64,000 nt of DNA, taken from NCBI GenBank assembly GCA_012960115.1, contig DUBX01000014.1, positions 26,688 through 90,687 on the forward strand, read 5' to 3'. Made by a program: the position numbers and the translations under genes. The notes beneath the pieces were generated by a model. The model did no database searches, was not told the DNA's origin, and saw nothing but the letters and a program-made list of their open reading frames with translations. Of the stretch, positions 27,094 through 36,016 are shown in pieces; positions within the stretch are counted from its first letter, which is position 1; each line of letters begins with the position of its first letter. Source of the DNA: Porticoccaceae bacterium. GTDB taxonomy: Bacteria; Pseudomonadota; Gammaproteobacteria; Pseudomonadales; Porticoccaceae.

Positions 27094-29607
27094 CTAACTT
27101 CTAAGGACAGCGTTGTCGCCATCAAACGGTGATTCTTCAATCACCGTGGCGCGATAACGCTCGCCTAAAATTTCAATCTCTAACTCGGTGCCAATAGCTC
27201 CGTACTCTGCCTTCACTAAGCCCAGGGCCAGAGACTTGTTGACCCGAAATCCAAACCCTCCTGATGTCGCTCGACCCACTAATTGCCCATCTTTATAAAG
27301 CCCCTCAGAGCCTCGGGCATCAGCGTCCACCACATCGTGAATTTCAAGCGTTGCAAAACAGTTTTCAAATCCGCGGTGTTGCCAATTCAGGAGGCCTTGC
27401 TTGCCAACAAAGTCACCTTCTTTGTCCAATTTAACAAACCGATCTAGCCCTGATTCAAGGGCTGAGTATTCAATCGACATTTCACGCGGAATCAACCGGT
27501 ATGATTTTTCCATACGCATAGAGTCCATGGCTCGAATACCAAAGGGTTTTATCTCAAACTCAGCACCGGCGCTCATTAATTGATCAAAGATATAGTTTTG
27601 CATCTCAATGGGATGGTGTAATTCCCAACCCAACTCACCAACAAAGTTAACCCGCAACGCCTCAGCTTGGGCATAACCCACGTTAATAGATTTTCCTGTC
27701 AGCCACTTAAAGCTGTCATTGGACAGATCAGTGTCGGTAAGTTTTTGTAGCACTTCACGAGACTTTGGCCCAGCAACCACCAACACGCCCATTTGGGTGG
27801 TGATTTTTTGCAATTTGACCGAGCCGTCATTAGGCGCAAGCTTAGTTAGATAATCCCAATCGTGACGCTCGTTAGAGCCTGCAAAAACGAGGTAATAGCT
27901 ATTTTTTGCGCGCTTATAGATAGTAAATTCTGCGCGCACACCACCATTTAAGGACAGCATATGGCAGAGTCCAATACGGCCAATTCCTTTGGGAACATTG
28001 TTGGCGACAACGCTATTCAACCACGCTTCAGAGCCATGCCCAGATACCGTTGCTTTAGAGAATGCGGACATATCCAGTACGCCGACCTTCTTACTAACAT
28101 GGAGGCATTCGTTACCTACAAAATCAAAGTAATTAGAGCGACGGAACGAATTCTTCTCAACAATACGGCCATCATCCAAAGCTTTGGAATGGTTTTTATT
28201 CCACAGGGTATCGCCTTTATTCAAATCTTGGTCGGACAGCGAGTAATCTACAGGTGCAAACCAGTTGGGTCGCTCCCACCCATACACTGAGCCGAACACT
28301 GCACCCAAATTTTTCATCCGATCGTAACAGGGAGAGGTCTTCAAGGGACGTGCTGCACCCCGCTCTTCGTCGGGATAATGGGTCTTAAACACGTGATCAT
28401 AGGCTTCCTCGTTTTTAGAGCGCAGATAGCCGCGAGTGGCATAAGGTCCAAAACGCCTAGGATCAACACCCATCATGTCGACGGTAGGTTCGCCGTCCAC
28501 AATCCATTCAGCTAATTGCCAGCCAGCGCCACCAGCAGCGGTGATACCGAAACTGTGTCCTTCATTGAGCCAGAAGTTCTTTAGTCCCCACGCCGGACCA
28601 ACGATAGGATTGCCATCTGGCGTGTAGGCAATAGCACCGTTGTAAACAGTTTTAACACCGACTTCAGCAAAAGCCGGAACTCGACTCATGCACGCTTCAA
28701 TATGAGGCATTAGCCGATCAAGGTCGCCGTTAAATAACTCGTATTCAGACTGATCGCTCGGACCATCGACATAACAGCAGGGTGCCCCCTCTTCGTAAGG
28801 CCCTAAAATAAAGCCACCAGCCTCTTCTCTAAGGTAATAACCGGCGTCAGATTCACGCAACACTGCCTGCTCTGGTAAACCTGCAGCTTTTCGGGCAAGA
28901 ATATCGGGGTGAGGGTCAGTAACAATGTATTGGTGCTCTACTGGAATGACAGGAATATCAAGGCCCACCATCTCGCCAGTCTTACGAGCAAAATTACCGG
29001 TGCAGGAAACAACATGCTCACAGTGGATGTCGCCCTTATCAGTCTTTACTATCCAGCTATCATCTGACTGCTGCTCAAGATCTAAAACAGTTGTATTGCG
29101 ATAGATCTCTGCACCACGAGCGCGGGCGCCCTTAGCTAAGGCCTGAGTAAGATCCGCCGGCTGAATATAGCCGTCATCGGGGTGCTGAATAGCACCTATA
29201 ACACCCTCTGTATTACACAGCGGCCAGACTTCTTTGACTTCTTCTGGCGTTAAGAAATTGACCTCGACACCTACTGTTTGGGCCACACCAGAGTAATACT
29301 TGTACTCATCCATACGATCTTCAGTGGCGGCTAAACGTATATTAGATACCACACTGAACCCAACATTTTGGCCGGTTTCTTCTTGTAATTCGTGATAGAA
29401 CTTCACCGAATATTGATGCAATTTACCCACTGAGTAACTCATATTAAACAACGGCAGTAGCCCTGCAGCATGCCAGGTGGAACCCGAGGTCAACTCTTTA
29501 CGTTCCACCAGCACAACATCAGTCCAACCTTTTTTGGCCAAATGGTAGAGCGTGCTAACGCCCACAACACCCCCACCAACAACTACCACCTGTGCACTTT
29601 TCTTCAT
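27094..29607 (-). CDS. Dimethylglycine dehydrogenase-like FAD/folate enzyme
   Basis: 837 residues. The N-terminal half is a D-amino-acid-oxidase-type FAD domain (VVVVGGGVVGVSTLYHLA; GSTWHAAG with His46 in the position of covalent FAD attachment); a linker domain follows, then a GcvT-like C-terminal half (about 440-837) that would bind THF and capture the methyl group as CH2-THF. Size and layout match dimethylglycine and sarcosine dehydrogenases; dimethylglycine is favoured because soxBDAG is nearby for sarcosine. It heads the minus-strand run, 156 bases before the MttB-like gene, and is divergent from fhs across 229 bases. Confidence 0.87.
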   Translation of the reverse strand: MKKSAQVVVVGGGVVGVSTLYHLAKKGWTDVVLVERKELTSGSTWHAAGLLPLFNMSYSVGKLHQYSVKFYHELQEETGQNVGFSVVSNIRLAATEDRMDEYKYYSGVAQTVGVEVNFLTPEEVKEVWPLCNTEGVIGAIQHPDDGYIQPADLTQALAKGARARGAEIYRNTTVLDLEQQSDDSWIVKTDKGDIHCEHVVSCTGNFARKTGEMVGLDIPVIPVEHQYIVTDPHPDILARKAAGLPEQAVLRESDAGYYLREEAGGFILGPYEEGAPCCYVDGPSDQSEYELFNGDLDRLMPHIEACMSRVPAFAEVGVKTVYNGAIAYTPDGNPIVGPAWGLKNFWLNEGHSFGITAAGGAGWQLAEWIVDGEPTVDMMGVDPRRFGPYATRGYLRSKNEEAYDHVFKTHYPDEERGAARPLKTSPCYDRMKNLGAVFGSVYGWERPNWFAPVDYSLSDQDLNKGDTLWNKNHSKALDDGRIVEKNSFRRSNYFDFVGNECLHVSKKVGVLDMSAFSKATVSGHGSEAWLNSVVANNVPKGIGRIGLCHMLSLNGGVRAEFTIYKRAKNSYYLVFAGSNERHDWDYLTKLAPNDGSVKLQKITTQMGVLVVAGPKSREVLQKLTDTDLSNDSFKWLTGKSINVGYAQAEALRVNFVGELGWELHHPIEMQNYIFDQLMSAGAEFEIKPFGIRAMDSMRMEKSYRLIPREMSIEYSALESGLDRFVKLDKEGDFVGKQGLLNWQHRGFENCFATLEIHDVVDADARGSEGLYKDGQLVGRATSGGFGFRVNKSLALGLVKAEYGAIGTELEIEILGERYRATVIEESPFDGDNAVLRS

Positions 29608-29836
29608 AAAAACTTCTCAATTTAGACTGTTATTTAGGGGTATAATTATTGCGAAGTGTAACTGGCAAGCCGCCATAGATAGCGTACAGTTACGACTGTT
29701 TCATACCTGAAAACGCCAACCATTTCGAGTCGCTTTTGAGACAGCCATTGACGGTCTTAGAAACCCCCCTAACATGGGGTTTACGGAAGATGAAGCACCT
29801 AGAAATTAAAGCCTATTAAAAGAGAGAGCTACAATA
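29608..29836. promoter_or_regulatory. Divergent dgcA-like/fhs control region with shared operator-like sites
   Basis: 229 bases. GAAAACGCCAAC at 29709-29720 and, on the opposite strand, AAGACCGTCAAT (plus 29747-29758) resemble the 12-base repeats upstream of soxB (9 and 10 of 12 positions match AAAAACGTCAAT). They are inverted here rather than direct. A hairpin AAACCCC (29761-29767) / GGGGTTT (29776-29782) lies in the fhs leader and has no T run. TATAAT at 29641-29646 lacks a good -35 box. AGAGAGAG at 29821-29828 is the fhs ribosome binding site. The start of coordinated control of both transcripts is inferred. Confidence 0.4.
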
Positions 29837-31504
29837 ATGAGTGATATTGAGATTGCCCGTAAAGCGACAATGAAACCGATCAGTGAAGTAGCTGAGAAAC
29901 TGCACATTCCGGAGTCAGCAATTATTGCCTATGGCAAGACCAAAGCCAAGATCGACCCCGAGTATCTTTCCACTCTCAGTGACCGGCCCGATGGCAAATT
30001 GATTCTGGTCACGGCGATTACCCCGACCCCAGCGGGTGAAGGCAAAACAACTACGTCTGTAGGGTTGACCGACGGACTGAGCAGAATAGGTAAGAATTCA
30101 ATTGTTTGCCTGCGCGAACCAAGCCTTGGGCCCTGTTTCGGCATGAAAGGCGGCGCTGCCGGCGGTGGTTACTCCCAAGTAGTACCAATGGAAGATATTA
30201 ATCTACATTTCACAGGTGATTTCCATGCAATTGGCGCAGCGCACAATTTATTATCAGCGCTGCTGGACAACCACATTCACTGGGGTAATAGCTTAAAAAT
30301 TGACGCCCGCCGCGTGCAATGGAAGCGTGTTATCGATATGAATGATCGCGCTCTGCGTAATATTAGCTGTGGCCTTGGTGGCCCCGGAAATGGGTTCCCG
30401 CGTCAAGATGGCTACGATATCACTGTGTCCTCAGAAATCATGGCGATATTCTGTCTGGCTAATGACCTAGAAGATTTAAAAGCCCGCTTGAACAAAATTG
30501 TAGTCGCGTACACTCGAGATCATCAGCCCATTTTAGCCAGTGAAATTAAAGGCATTGGTGCCATGGCAGTACTGTTAAAAGATGCACTAGCTCCAAACTT
30601 AGTACAGACTTTAGAAAACAACCCAGCAATTATTCACGGCGGCCCTTTCGCCAATATTGCTCACGGCTGCAACTCAGTTATCGCCACCAAAGCAGGCCTG
30701 AAGATGGCTGACTATGTCGTCACCGAAGCCGGTTTTGGCGCTGATTTAGGTGCTGAAAAATTCTTTAACATTAAATGTCGCAGCGCTGGCCTGCATCCAG
30801 ATGCCGCCGTCATCGTAGCCACTGTGCGAGCCCTTAAAATGCACGGACACGTTGGTAAAGACGCTCTTGGTGAAGAAAATGTTGAGGCTGTGCACGAAGG
30901 CTGCAGCAATCTAGTGCGGCACATTGAAAACGTCAAAGCTTTTGGTGTCCCCGTAGTGGTAGCGATCAACCGCTTTGTTACTGACACTGATGCGGAGGTC
31001 GCTATGATCAAAAAAGTGGCGAAAGCCAACGGCGTCAAAGCCCTTGAATGTACCCATTGGTCAGATGGTGGTGCCGGCACTGAGGAACTTGCCCATGAAG
31101 TAGTGGCGCTGGTCGATGGCGCTCACGCTAATTTTGCGCCTCTTTATGCGGATGAAATGCCTATTTGGGACAAGGTTAAAACCATTGCTACACGCCTCTA
31201 TCGTGCGGATGATGTTATTGCCGACCAAAAGATTCGTGATCAAATCCAAAGCCTACAGGATTCTGGCTATGGCCACTTCCCCGTATGCATTGCTAAGAGT
31301 CAGTACAGTTTCTCCACCGACCCCAATCTCAAAGGTGCGCCAAATCATCATGTAATGGCGATCCGTGAAGTACGCCTGTCAGCCGGTGCCGGCTTTATTG
31401 TGGTGGTCTGTGGTGATATTATGACCATGCCTGGTTTGCCCAGAGTGCCAGCAGCAAACAATATTGATATTGACGAAAATGGTGAGGTGGTCGGATTATT
31501 CTAG
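29837..31504 (+). CDS. fhs: Formate-tetrahydrofolate ligase
   Basis: Interconverts formate + ATP + THF with 10-formyl-THF. The 555-residue length is standard; the nucleotide loop [16 protein letters not shown] lies near residue 62 and the family segments [14 protein letters not shown] and [11 protein letters not shown] are intact. Beside a demethylation cluster it probably runs toward formate, regaining ATP from methyl groups oxidised via MetF and a FolD encoded elsewhere; it could equally assimilate formate. Divergent from the dimethylglycine dehydrogenase gene. Its last codons hold the ribosome binding site and probable start of rlmA. Confidence 0.98.
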   Translation: MSDIEIARKATMKPISEVAEKLHIPESAIIAYGKTKAKIDPEYLSTLSDRPDGKLILVTAITPTPAGEGKTTTSVGLTDGLSRIGKNSIVCLREPSLGPCFGMKGGAAGGGYSQVVPMEDINLHFTGDFHAIGAAHNLLSALLDNHIHWGNSLKIDARRVQWKRVIDMNDRALRNISCGLGGPGNGFPRQDGYDITVSSEIMAIFCLANDLEDLKARLNKIVVAYTRDHQPILASEIKGIGAMAVLLKDALAPNLVQTLENNPAIIHGGPFANIAHGCNSVIATKAGLKMADYVVTEAGFGADLGAEKFFNIKCRSAGLHPDAAVIVATVRALKMHGHVGKDALGEENVEAVHEGCSNLVRHIENVKAFGVPVVVAINRFVTDTDAEVAMIKKVAKANGVKALECTHWSDGGAGTEELAHEVVALVDGAHANFAPLYADEMPIWDKVKTIATRLYRADDVIADQKIRDQIQSLQDSGYGHFPVCIAKSQYSFSTDPNLKGAPNHHVMAIREVRLSAGAGFIVVVCGDIMTMPGLPRVPAANNIDIDENGEVVGLF

Positions 31505-32394
31505 ATACCGGTCTGGGCACAACCTCCGCACTTAAATGTCCGAGCTGCGACGGTGAACTAATTGCCGTCGCTGATAGCGAGACCAAAATCTACCGCTGCA
31601 TCAACAAGCACAGTTTTGATGTTGCCCGCGAGGGCTACCTCAACCTGCACCTAGCTCAGTACAAACGCAGTAAAACCCCCGGTGACAGCGACCCCATGAT
31701 CAAAAGCCGCCAAAGATTTTTAAATGGCGGCTATTACCAGCCCCTAGTGGATGCCATCTTAAACACTATCAATAACTGTCCCCTTAGTTTTGAACAAAAA
31801 TTGTTAGATATTGGTTGTGGCGAAGGATACTACCTACAACAGTTGCGAAATATTGCTGAACGCTCCAATGCAAACTTAGAGCTACTCGGTTTGGATGTCT
31901 CCAAAGCCGGGGTGCGACTGGCCGCCAAACGCAAGTTGAATGCTCTATTGGTCGTAGACAGCGCCTATAAAATACCGCTGTTTGATCATAGTGTCGACAC
32001 AGTCCTATCGGTATTCTCACCAATATCCCCTGACGAGACCGCGCGAGTTTTAAAAACAGATGGATCCCTAATTATGGTGGGCCCGGGAGAGGAGCACCTC
32101 ATTGGCCTTACCGCACACATTTATGATCAACATCAACCCCATGCAGGCAATTTTAAGGCGCTGGATGACCACCCTGCCTTTGCGCTCCAAGAGCAAATCG
32201 AAATAAAGACAACTGTCACCGTCAACGGCGCCGATATTTTTGACTTGCTGACCATGACCCCCTATTACTGGCACGCCAATGCTGAGCAACAAAGTAAGCT
32301 GTCTGCGTTAGATCAACTCACTACCCCAATACATTTTTACCTGCGCATTTATCAGAATAAGTATCCTAAACGATCGATCACATGTTGCGATTAA
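31495..32394 (+). CDS. rlmA: 23S rRNA (guanine-N1)-methyltransferase RlmA-like, non-ATG start
   Basis: SAM-dependent methylation of G745-type bases in 23S rRNA helix 35. The frame ahead of the first ATG (31696) is open back to 31486 and encodes the conserved RlmA zinc finger (Cys15, Cys18, Cys35, His39; CPSC then [19 protein letters not shown]) and the PGDS motif, so the true start is upstream. No ATG, GTG or TTG is available; candidates are ATT at 31495 or 31498, well placed after GGTGAGG (31481-31487), or CTG at 31513 without a Shine-Dalgarno sequence. The SAM motif [15 protein letters not shown] follows. It overlaps the end of fhs, suggesting translational coupling. Confidence 0.85.
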   Translation: MILDTGLGTTSALKCPSCDGELIAVADSETKIYRCINKHSFDVAREGYLNLHLAQYKRSKTPGDSDPMIKSRQRFLNGGYYQPLVDAILNTINNCPLSFEQKLLDIGCGEGYYLQQLRNIAERSNANLELLGLDVSKAGVRLAAKRKLNALLVVDSAYKIPLFDHSVDTVLSVFSPISPDETARVLKTDGSLIMVGPGEEHLIGLTAHIYDQHQPHAGNFKALDDHPAFALQEQIEIKTTVTVNGADIFDLLTMTPYYWHANAEQQSKLSALDQLTTPIHFYLRIYQNKYPKRSITCCD

Positions 32395-32592
32395 AGTATA
32401 TGGGATTACCTGATAAACTAGACACTATGGGTCAAGAATCAACCAGCGAATAGACAATGAAATCATTACAGTAATATCATTCTATTCGGCAGGCTGAATT
32501 AAACGCTTTGATGCTTGAGCAGGAAGGTATTTTGGCCCACGTTTCATCCAAACACTCGTACTCTCTCGGGCTTTGTCACCGTGGAATTGTAG

Positions 32593-32808
32593 GTGGTGTT
32601 TGATCGTCAATTTGAAGACGCCAAGACATTTTTAGTCGACCAGTCACATCAGGTAACCAGCGGTTTCTCGGCAAATGAGTTGATCCGAGTCAAACAGCGT
32701 TCAGAGCACTATTCCTACAGTGCCCTAAACCGCTTTTTGATTTACGTCCTCTGCGGCCTTATCACTGCTATAGCGTTACTTTTAATTATAGTTTATTCCT
32801 ACTGGTAA
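32593..32808 (+). CDS. Small single-pass membrane protein, hypothetical
   Basis: 71 codons from a GTG: about 40 polar residues, then one hydrophobic helix (LNRFLIYVLCGLITAIALLL) near the C-terminus, a tail-anchored layout. I recognise no family. An in-frame stop lies directly before the GTG, and the ribosome binding site is poor (AGG only 0-2 bases away), so the start or the gene may be wrong. It overlaps the end of the convergent FGE-like gene by 10 bases. The 198 bases between rlmA and this gene hold no other supported feature. Confidence 0.4.
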   Translation: MVFDRQFEDAKTFLVDQSHQVTSGFSANELIRVKQRSEHYSYSALNRFLIYVLCGLITAIALLLIIVYSYW

Positions 32809-33785
32809 ACAGTAATATCAGCCGCCGTACGAAAACCAATGTGTGATGAAGCCAGGGTCGCGTCTTGAGCCTGTCGTGCCGCAGGCCGAAAGCGCTGACA
32901 ATAGTTGTCGGAGCACAAGAATGAACCGCCTTTTAGTGTTTTAACCGTCACTCCAGGTTGCTGAGGATCATAACCCTCTGCGCCATAATCACGCTTGCGG
33001 TCAGGTCCGTAAGCCGTATCAGTCCACTCCCAGACGTTGCCAGTAGTATCGTACAACCCCAGCCCATTAGCCGCAAAACACCCTACAGGGGAGCTGCCAA
33101 CAAAACCGTCTTCGTTCATGTTGTTATACGGAAAGCGTCCCTGCCAAGTATTAGCTTTTGACTTTCCTGCATTGGGGGGCTCTTCTCCCCAAGAAAAAGA
33201 AGCACTCTCTAGCCCACCGCGAGAGGCATACTCCCACTCCGCCTCAGTAGGTAATCTTCGTCCCAGCCACTGGGCGTAGGCTATAGCATCGGTATGGGTA
33301 ATTTGGACCACTGGATGGGCTTCTTTGCCCTCAATTGAGCTGTCAGGACCCTCAGGATGTTGCCAATTTGCGCCAGATACAAACTGCCACCAGGTCGCCG
33401 GTGAACTTGGCTTGTCTAAATCAGGGGCCACAAATACCATAGAGCCTGGCACTCTATACTCAGGTGGAATTTCCGGAAAATCAACGTCGGACAACCCACG
33501 CTCGGCAGCGGTGACATAATCGGTAGCATCAACAAAGGATTTGAATTGGCCGTTGGTTACTTCGGTTTTATCAATATTAAAGTCTGCTACCCTGGTGACC
33601 TTAACCGGTCCCTCATTCGGGTAATAACGATTATCGCCAAATTTAAACTCACCGCCACTAACATCAATCGTTTGATTGACCTCACTCTCGGGCAGACACA
33701 CCAAGGGTAACTTGTCTTCACTGCAGGCTGTTAACAGGGCTAGGCAAAAAACACCTAAGTAAATTCTAACCGATGGTTTGTTCAT
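32799..33785 (-). CDS. Formylglycine-generating-enzyme (SUMF1/FGE) family lipoprotein
   Basis: 328 residues beginning with a lipoprotein signal (LGVFCLALLTAC, Cys21 the acylation site), so exported and membrane-anchored. The rest is a complete FGE-sulfatase domain: GGEFKFGDN, FNIDKTEVTNGQFKSFVDAT, RRLPTEAEWEYASRGGLE and GNVWEWTDTAYG. In LKGGSFLCSDNYCQRFRPAAR both Cys residues match the catalytic copper-binding pair of true FGE (human Cys336/Cys341), which most bacterial FGE-like proteins lack. FGE oxidises the CxPxR cysteine of sulfatases; no sulfatase is in the window. ATG 33785 is preceded by GGAG. It follows the GST gene by 12 bases. Confidence 0.85.
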   Translation of the reverse strand: MNKPSVRIYLGVFCLALLTACSEDKLPLVCLPESEVNQTIDVSGGEFKFGDNRYYPNEGPVKVTRVADFNIDKTEVTNGQFKSFVDATDYVTAAERGLSDVDFPEIPPEYRVPGSMVFVAPDLDKPSSPATWWQFVSGANWQHPEGPDSSIEGKEAHPVVQITHTDAIAYAQWLGRRLPTEAEWEYASRGGLESASFSWGEEPPNAGKSKANTWQGRFPYNNMNEDGFVGSSPVGCFAANGLGLYDTTGNVWEWTDTAYGPDRKRDYGAEGYDPQQPGVTVKTLKGGSFLCSDNYCQRFRPAARQAQDATLASSHIGFRTAADITVYQ

Positions 33786-33797
33786 GGTTTCTCTCCG

Positions 33798-34427
33798 TTA
33801 TTTCGGCCCATAGGCATAAAAGTCAGTTTTAGCTATGCCGCGCTGATAGGCAGGTCGCTCATGACAACGGTCACGAAATGCCATTAGATTGGGCAGTTTA
33901 TCTGCTGAATACATCATGGGGGCAATTTCAGCAATAAAGGACAATTGAATATCTGCACCGCTAAAGGCATTGCCGACAAACCAGTTAACACCGTCTAATG
34001 CTTGCTCTATATAACCCAAGTGTCGTGTTAACTCGTCGCTAATACGCGGTTTCAAGGCCTCGCCCCCGTCAGGGAGCTTGGAGGTGTAGAGTTTGAGCAT
34101 CAACGGTAATACCGCGCCACTCTCACCGTAATGCAACCACTGCAGATATTGCTCATGGTCATCACTTCCCGTCTCAGGTAATAACTGACCTCCACCATGA
34201 TGCCGCAACAGATAGTCGATAATAGCGCCCGATTCAATCACGGTAACATCGCCATCGGTGAGCACCGGTGATTTACCCAAGGGATGCACAGCCTCAAGTT
34301 CTGGTGGTGCTAAGCTGGTAACAGGGTCACGCTGATAACTTTTAATCTGGTAGTTAACACCCAGCTCTTCAAGTAACCAAATAATACGCTGAGAACGTGA
34401 GTTATTAAGGTGATGTACTGTCAACAT
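33798..34427 (-). CDS. Glutathione S-transferase family protein
   Basis: 209 residues: an N-terminal thioredoxin-like domain (VHHLNNSRSQRIIWLLEELG; cis-Pro in GKSPVLTDGDVTVIESGAII binding the gamma-glutamyl group) and a C-terminal helical domain. It most resembles bacterial/yeast GTT1-like transferases in which the N-terminal Ser/Asn activates glutathione. The substrate is unknown. It lies between an alkaline phosphatase gene (34 bases upstream) and the FGE-like gene (12 bases downstream) on the same strand; the grouping has no obvious shared pathway. Confidence 0.9.
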   Translation of the reverse strand: MLTVHHLNNSRSQRIIWLLEELGVNYQIKSYQRDPVTSLAPPELEAVHPLGKSPVLTDGDVTVIESGAIIDYLLRHHGGGQLLPETGSDDHEQYLQWLHYGESGAVLPLMLKLYTSKLPDGGEALKPRISDELTRHLGYIEQALDGVNWFVGNAFSGADIQLSFIAEIAPMMYSADKLPNLMAFRDRCHERPAYQRGIAKTDFYAYGPK

Positions 34428-34461
34428 GTGTCTATATCCTACTTGTTGCGCGTGATTGTTT

Positions 34462-35862
34462 TTATTTTAATAGATGGTTTTTAATAATATCGAAAATCTC
34501 AGGTTGAGTGACCATAGCCGGCACTAGCCCTTGACCCACTGCATTACTGAGCAAGGGTACGTTAACCCCGGTATGTTCTTCACTAAAAAAATCATTAGTG
34601 GCGTAGTTCACTCCCATAATCTCGCCTTCTACTGTATTGATACGGGCTAGGTATCCAGGACTATAGACAGGTACTGGAATGTCAATAAAAAGAGTTCGCT
34701 CAGATATCAGCTGCGCCGCTTGACCATGATCAGCGGTGACTAGAACAAGTGTGTCGGGGTGAAGTTTGGCAAATTCTAACGCCAAATCAAGTGTTTCATC
34801 AAGTTGTTGTAACTCTCCAATACTGCCACAGGCCTTACGCAAGTGTGATTGCTTATCTATTGATGCTGATTCGATCATCAAGAAAAAGCTATCAGCGCCA
34901 GAGTCCCCTCCTGTCAATCGCGATAAGGCTGTCTCAGTCATCAATACAAGACTTGGCATGCCGGCATACTCAGGATTCTCTTCACAGTCCATGGGCTCAG
35001 GGTATGTAACTGACCCCAACGTCCAGTGCAATCTGTTCAACAGACTGGGTATGGGTTTTTCCGCCACTCGGTCATCTTCGCCACGCCACTTAACGGGCAT
35101 AGTACCGGGTGAAAACAGTCCGAGCAGTCTACCTGAGCCGTTGTTATTTAACTCTGTCGCTCGTGTCACCACCTGATAATCTGCCTTTTTTGCCAGTTGC
35201 AGGACGGTTTGGTCTGAACCCTCTGCCACTTGAACAAAGTGCTGCATACCACCACCAAGGGCTACATGAATGCCAGAATCAACTAACTGCTCTGAAATAG
35301 AACCGAGGCCACCATTACTTTTCAGGTCTGGAGAGCAATCAGCAATAGTTTTATAGTAGGTTTCAGCTTCGACCATCATCTCGGGGTTTTCACAGTCACG
35401 GGCGCTCACATGTGCATAAAAAGAAGCTGGTGTGGCGTCAGTAATACTGGCCGTACTCACGATCCCCGTTTTAATCCCCTTTTGATGAGCCAGCTCGACA
35501 ATATTGGCTAAGTCTTTATCATCACTGGCACTCGTGCCTACTCGCCCAATACTAGTGGCAACACCACTGGCTATAGAAGTGGCACTGTTTGCAGAATCAG
35601 CGACATAAATAGGTCTATCTGAACTTACATCATCGACCGTCAACACCTGTGCCGTACTTCTAAGAGGAAGTTGATCAAGTGTAAGTTTGCCGCGGCTACC
35701 CACAAGATAGTTACGAGCTATCGTAATTTGATGATCGTCCATGCCATCACCGATGATAAGGATTACATTACCTGCCAGACTCGGCACAGAAATCGAACAT
35801 AGCGCAGCAAATAGAGCAGGCAAAAAGGTTAATTTAAAACGCTCGCCAGAAGGATACTTCAT
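34462..35862 (-). CDS. Alkaline phosphatase, PhoA family
   Basis: 466 residues from ATG 35862, starting with a Sec signal peptide (MKYPSGERFKLTFLPALFAA, cleavage near SLAG); upstream in-frame ATGs at 35910 and 35952 are less likely. Active-site features of PhoA are all present: metal Asp in LIIGDGMDDHQ, the Ser nucleophile in ADSANSATSIASG, ESASIDKQSH with zinc His, VTADHGQA, and EEHTGVNVP with the last zinc His. It would release phosphate from organic esters in the periplasm. The nucleophile is Ser, not Cys, so the enzyme is not a sulfatase and not a target of the nearby FGE homologue. No Pho box was identified upstream. Confidence 0.92.
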   Translation of the reverse strand: MKYPSGERFKLTFLPALFAALCSISVPSLAGNVILIIGDGMDDHQITIARNYLVGSRGKLTLDQLPLRSTAQVLTVDDVSSDRPIYVADSANSATSIASGVATSIGRVGTSASDDKDLANIVELAHQKGIKTGIVSTASITDATPASFYAHVSARDCENPEMMVEAETYYKTIADCSPDLKSNGGLGSISEQLVDSGIHVALGGGMQHFVQVAEGSDQTVLQLAKKADYQVVTRATELNNNGSGRLLGLFSPGTMPVKWRGEDDRVAEKPIPSLLNRLHWTLGSVTYPEPMDCEENPEYAGMPSLVLMTETALSRLTGGDSGADSFFLMIESASIDKQSHLRKACGSIGELQQLDETLDLALEFAKLHPDTLVLVTADHGQAAQLISERTLFIDIPVPVYSPGYLARINTVEGEIMGVNYATNDFFSEEHTGVNVPLLSNAVGQGLVPAMVTQPEIFDIIKNHLLK

Positions 35863-36016
35863 AAGATTTAGTCCAATTAAAAATGATATCTGAATGTAAC
35901 TTTTACCCATTATGCTCGTAATTTTCAACGAACATTGCATTAAGTCAGGCATTTCAACCTATACTGTAATTATACTAGTATTTTAGCTTTTATCCTTTTC
36001 TTAAAGCCCTAATTTT

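Noticed and set aside
32399..32592. Small reading frames between rlmA and the 71-residue protein
   Set aside because: Two short frames have no family resemblance, no ribosome binding site and no conserved features that I can see.
34462..35862. Sulfatase target of the adjacent FGE homologue
   Set aside because: The active site has Ser in the DSANSAT context and PhoA-type metal ligands; no CxPxR motif is present.
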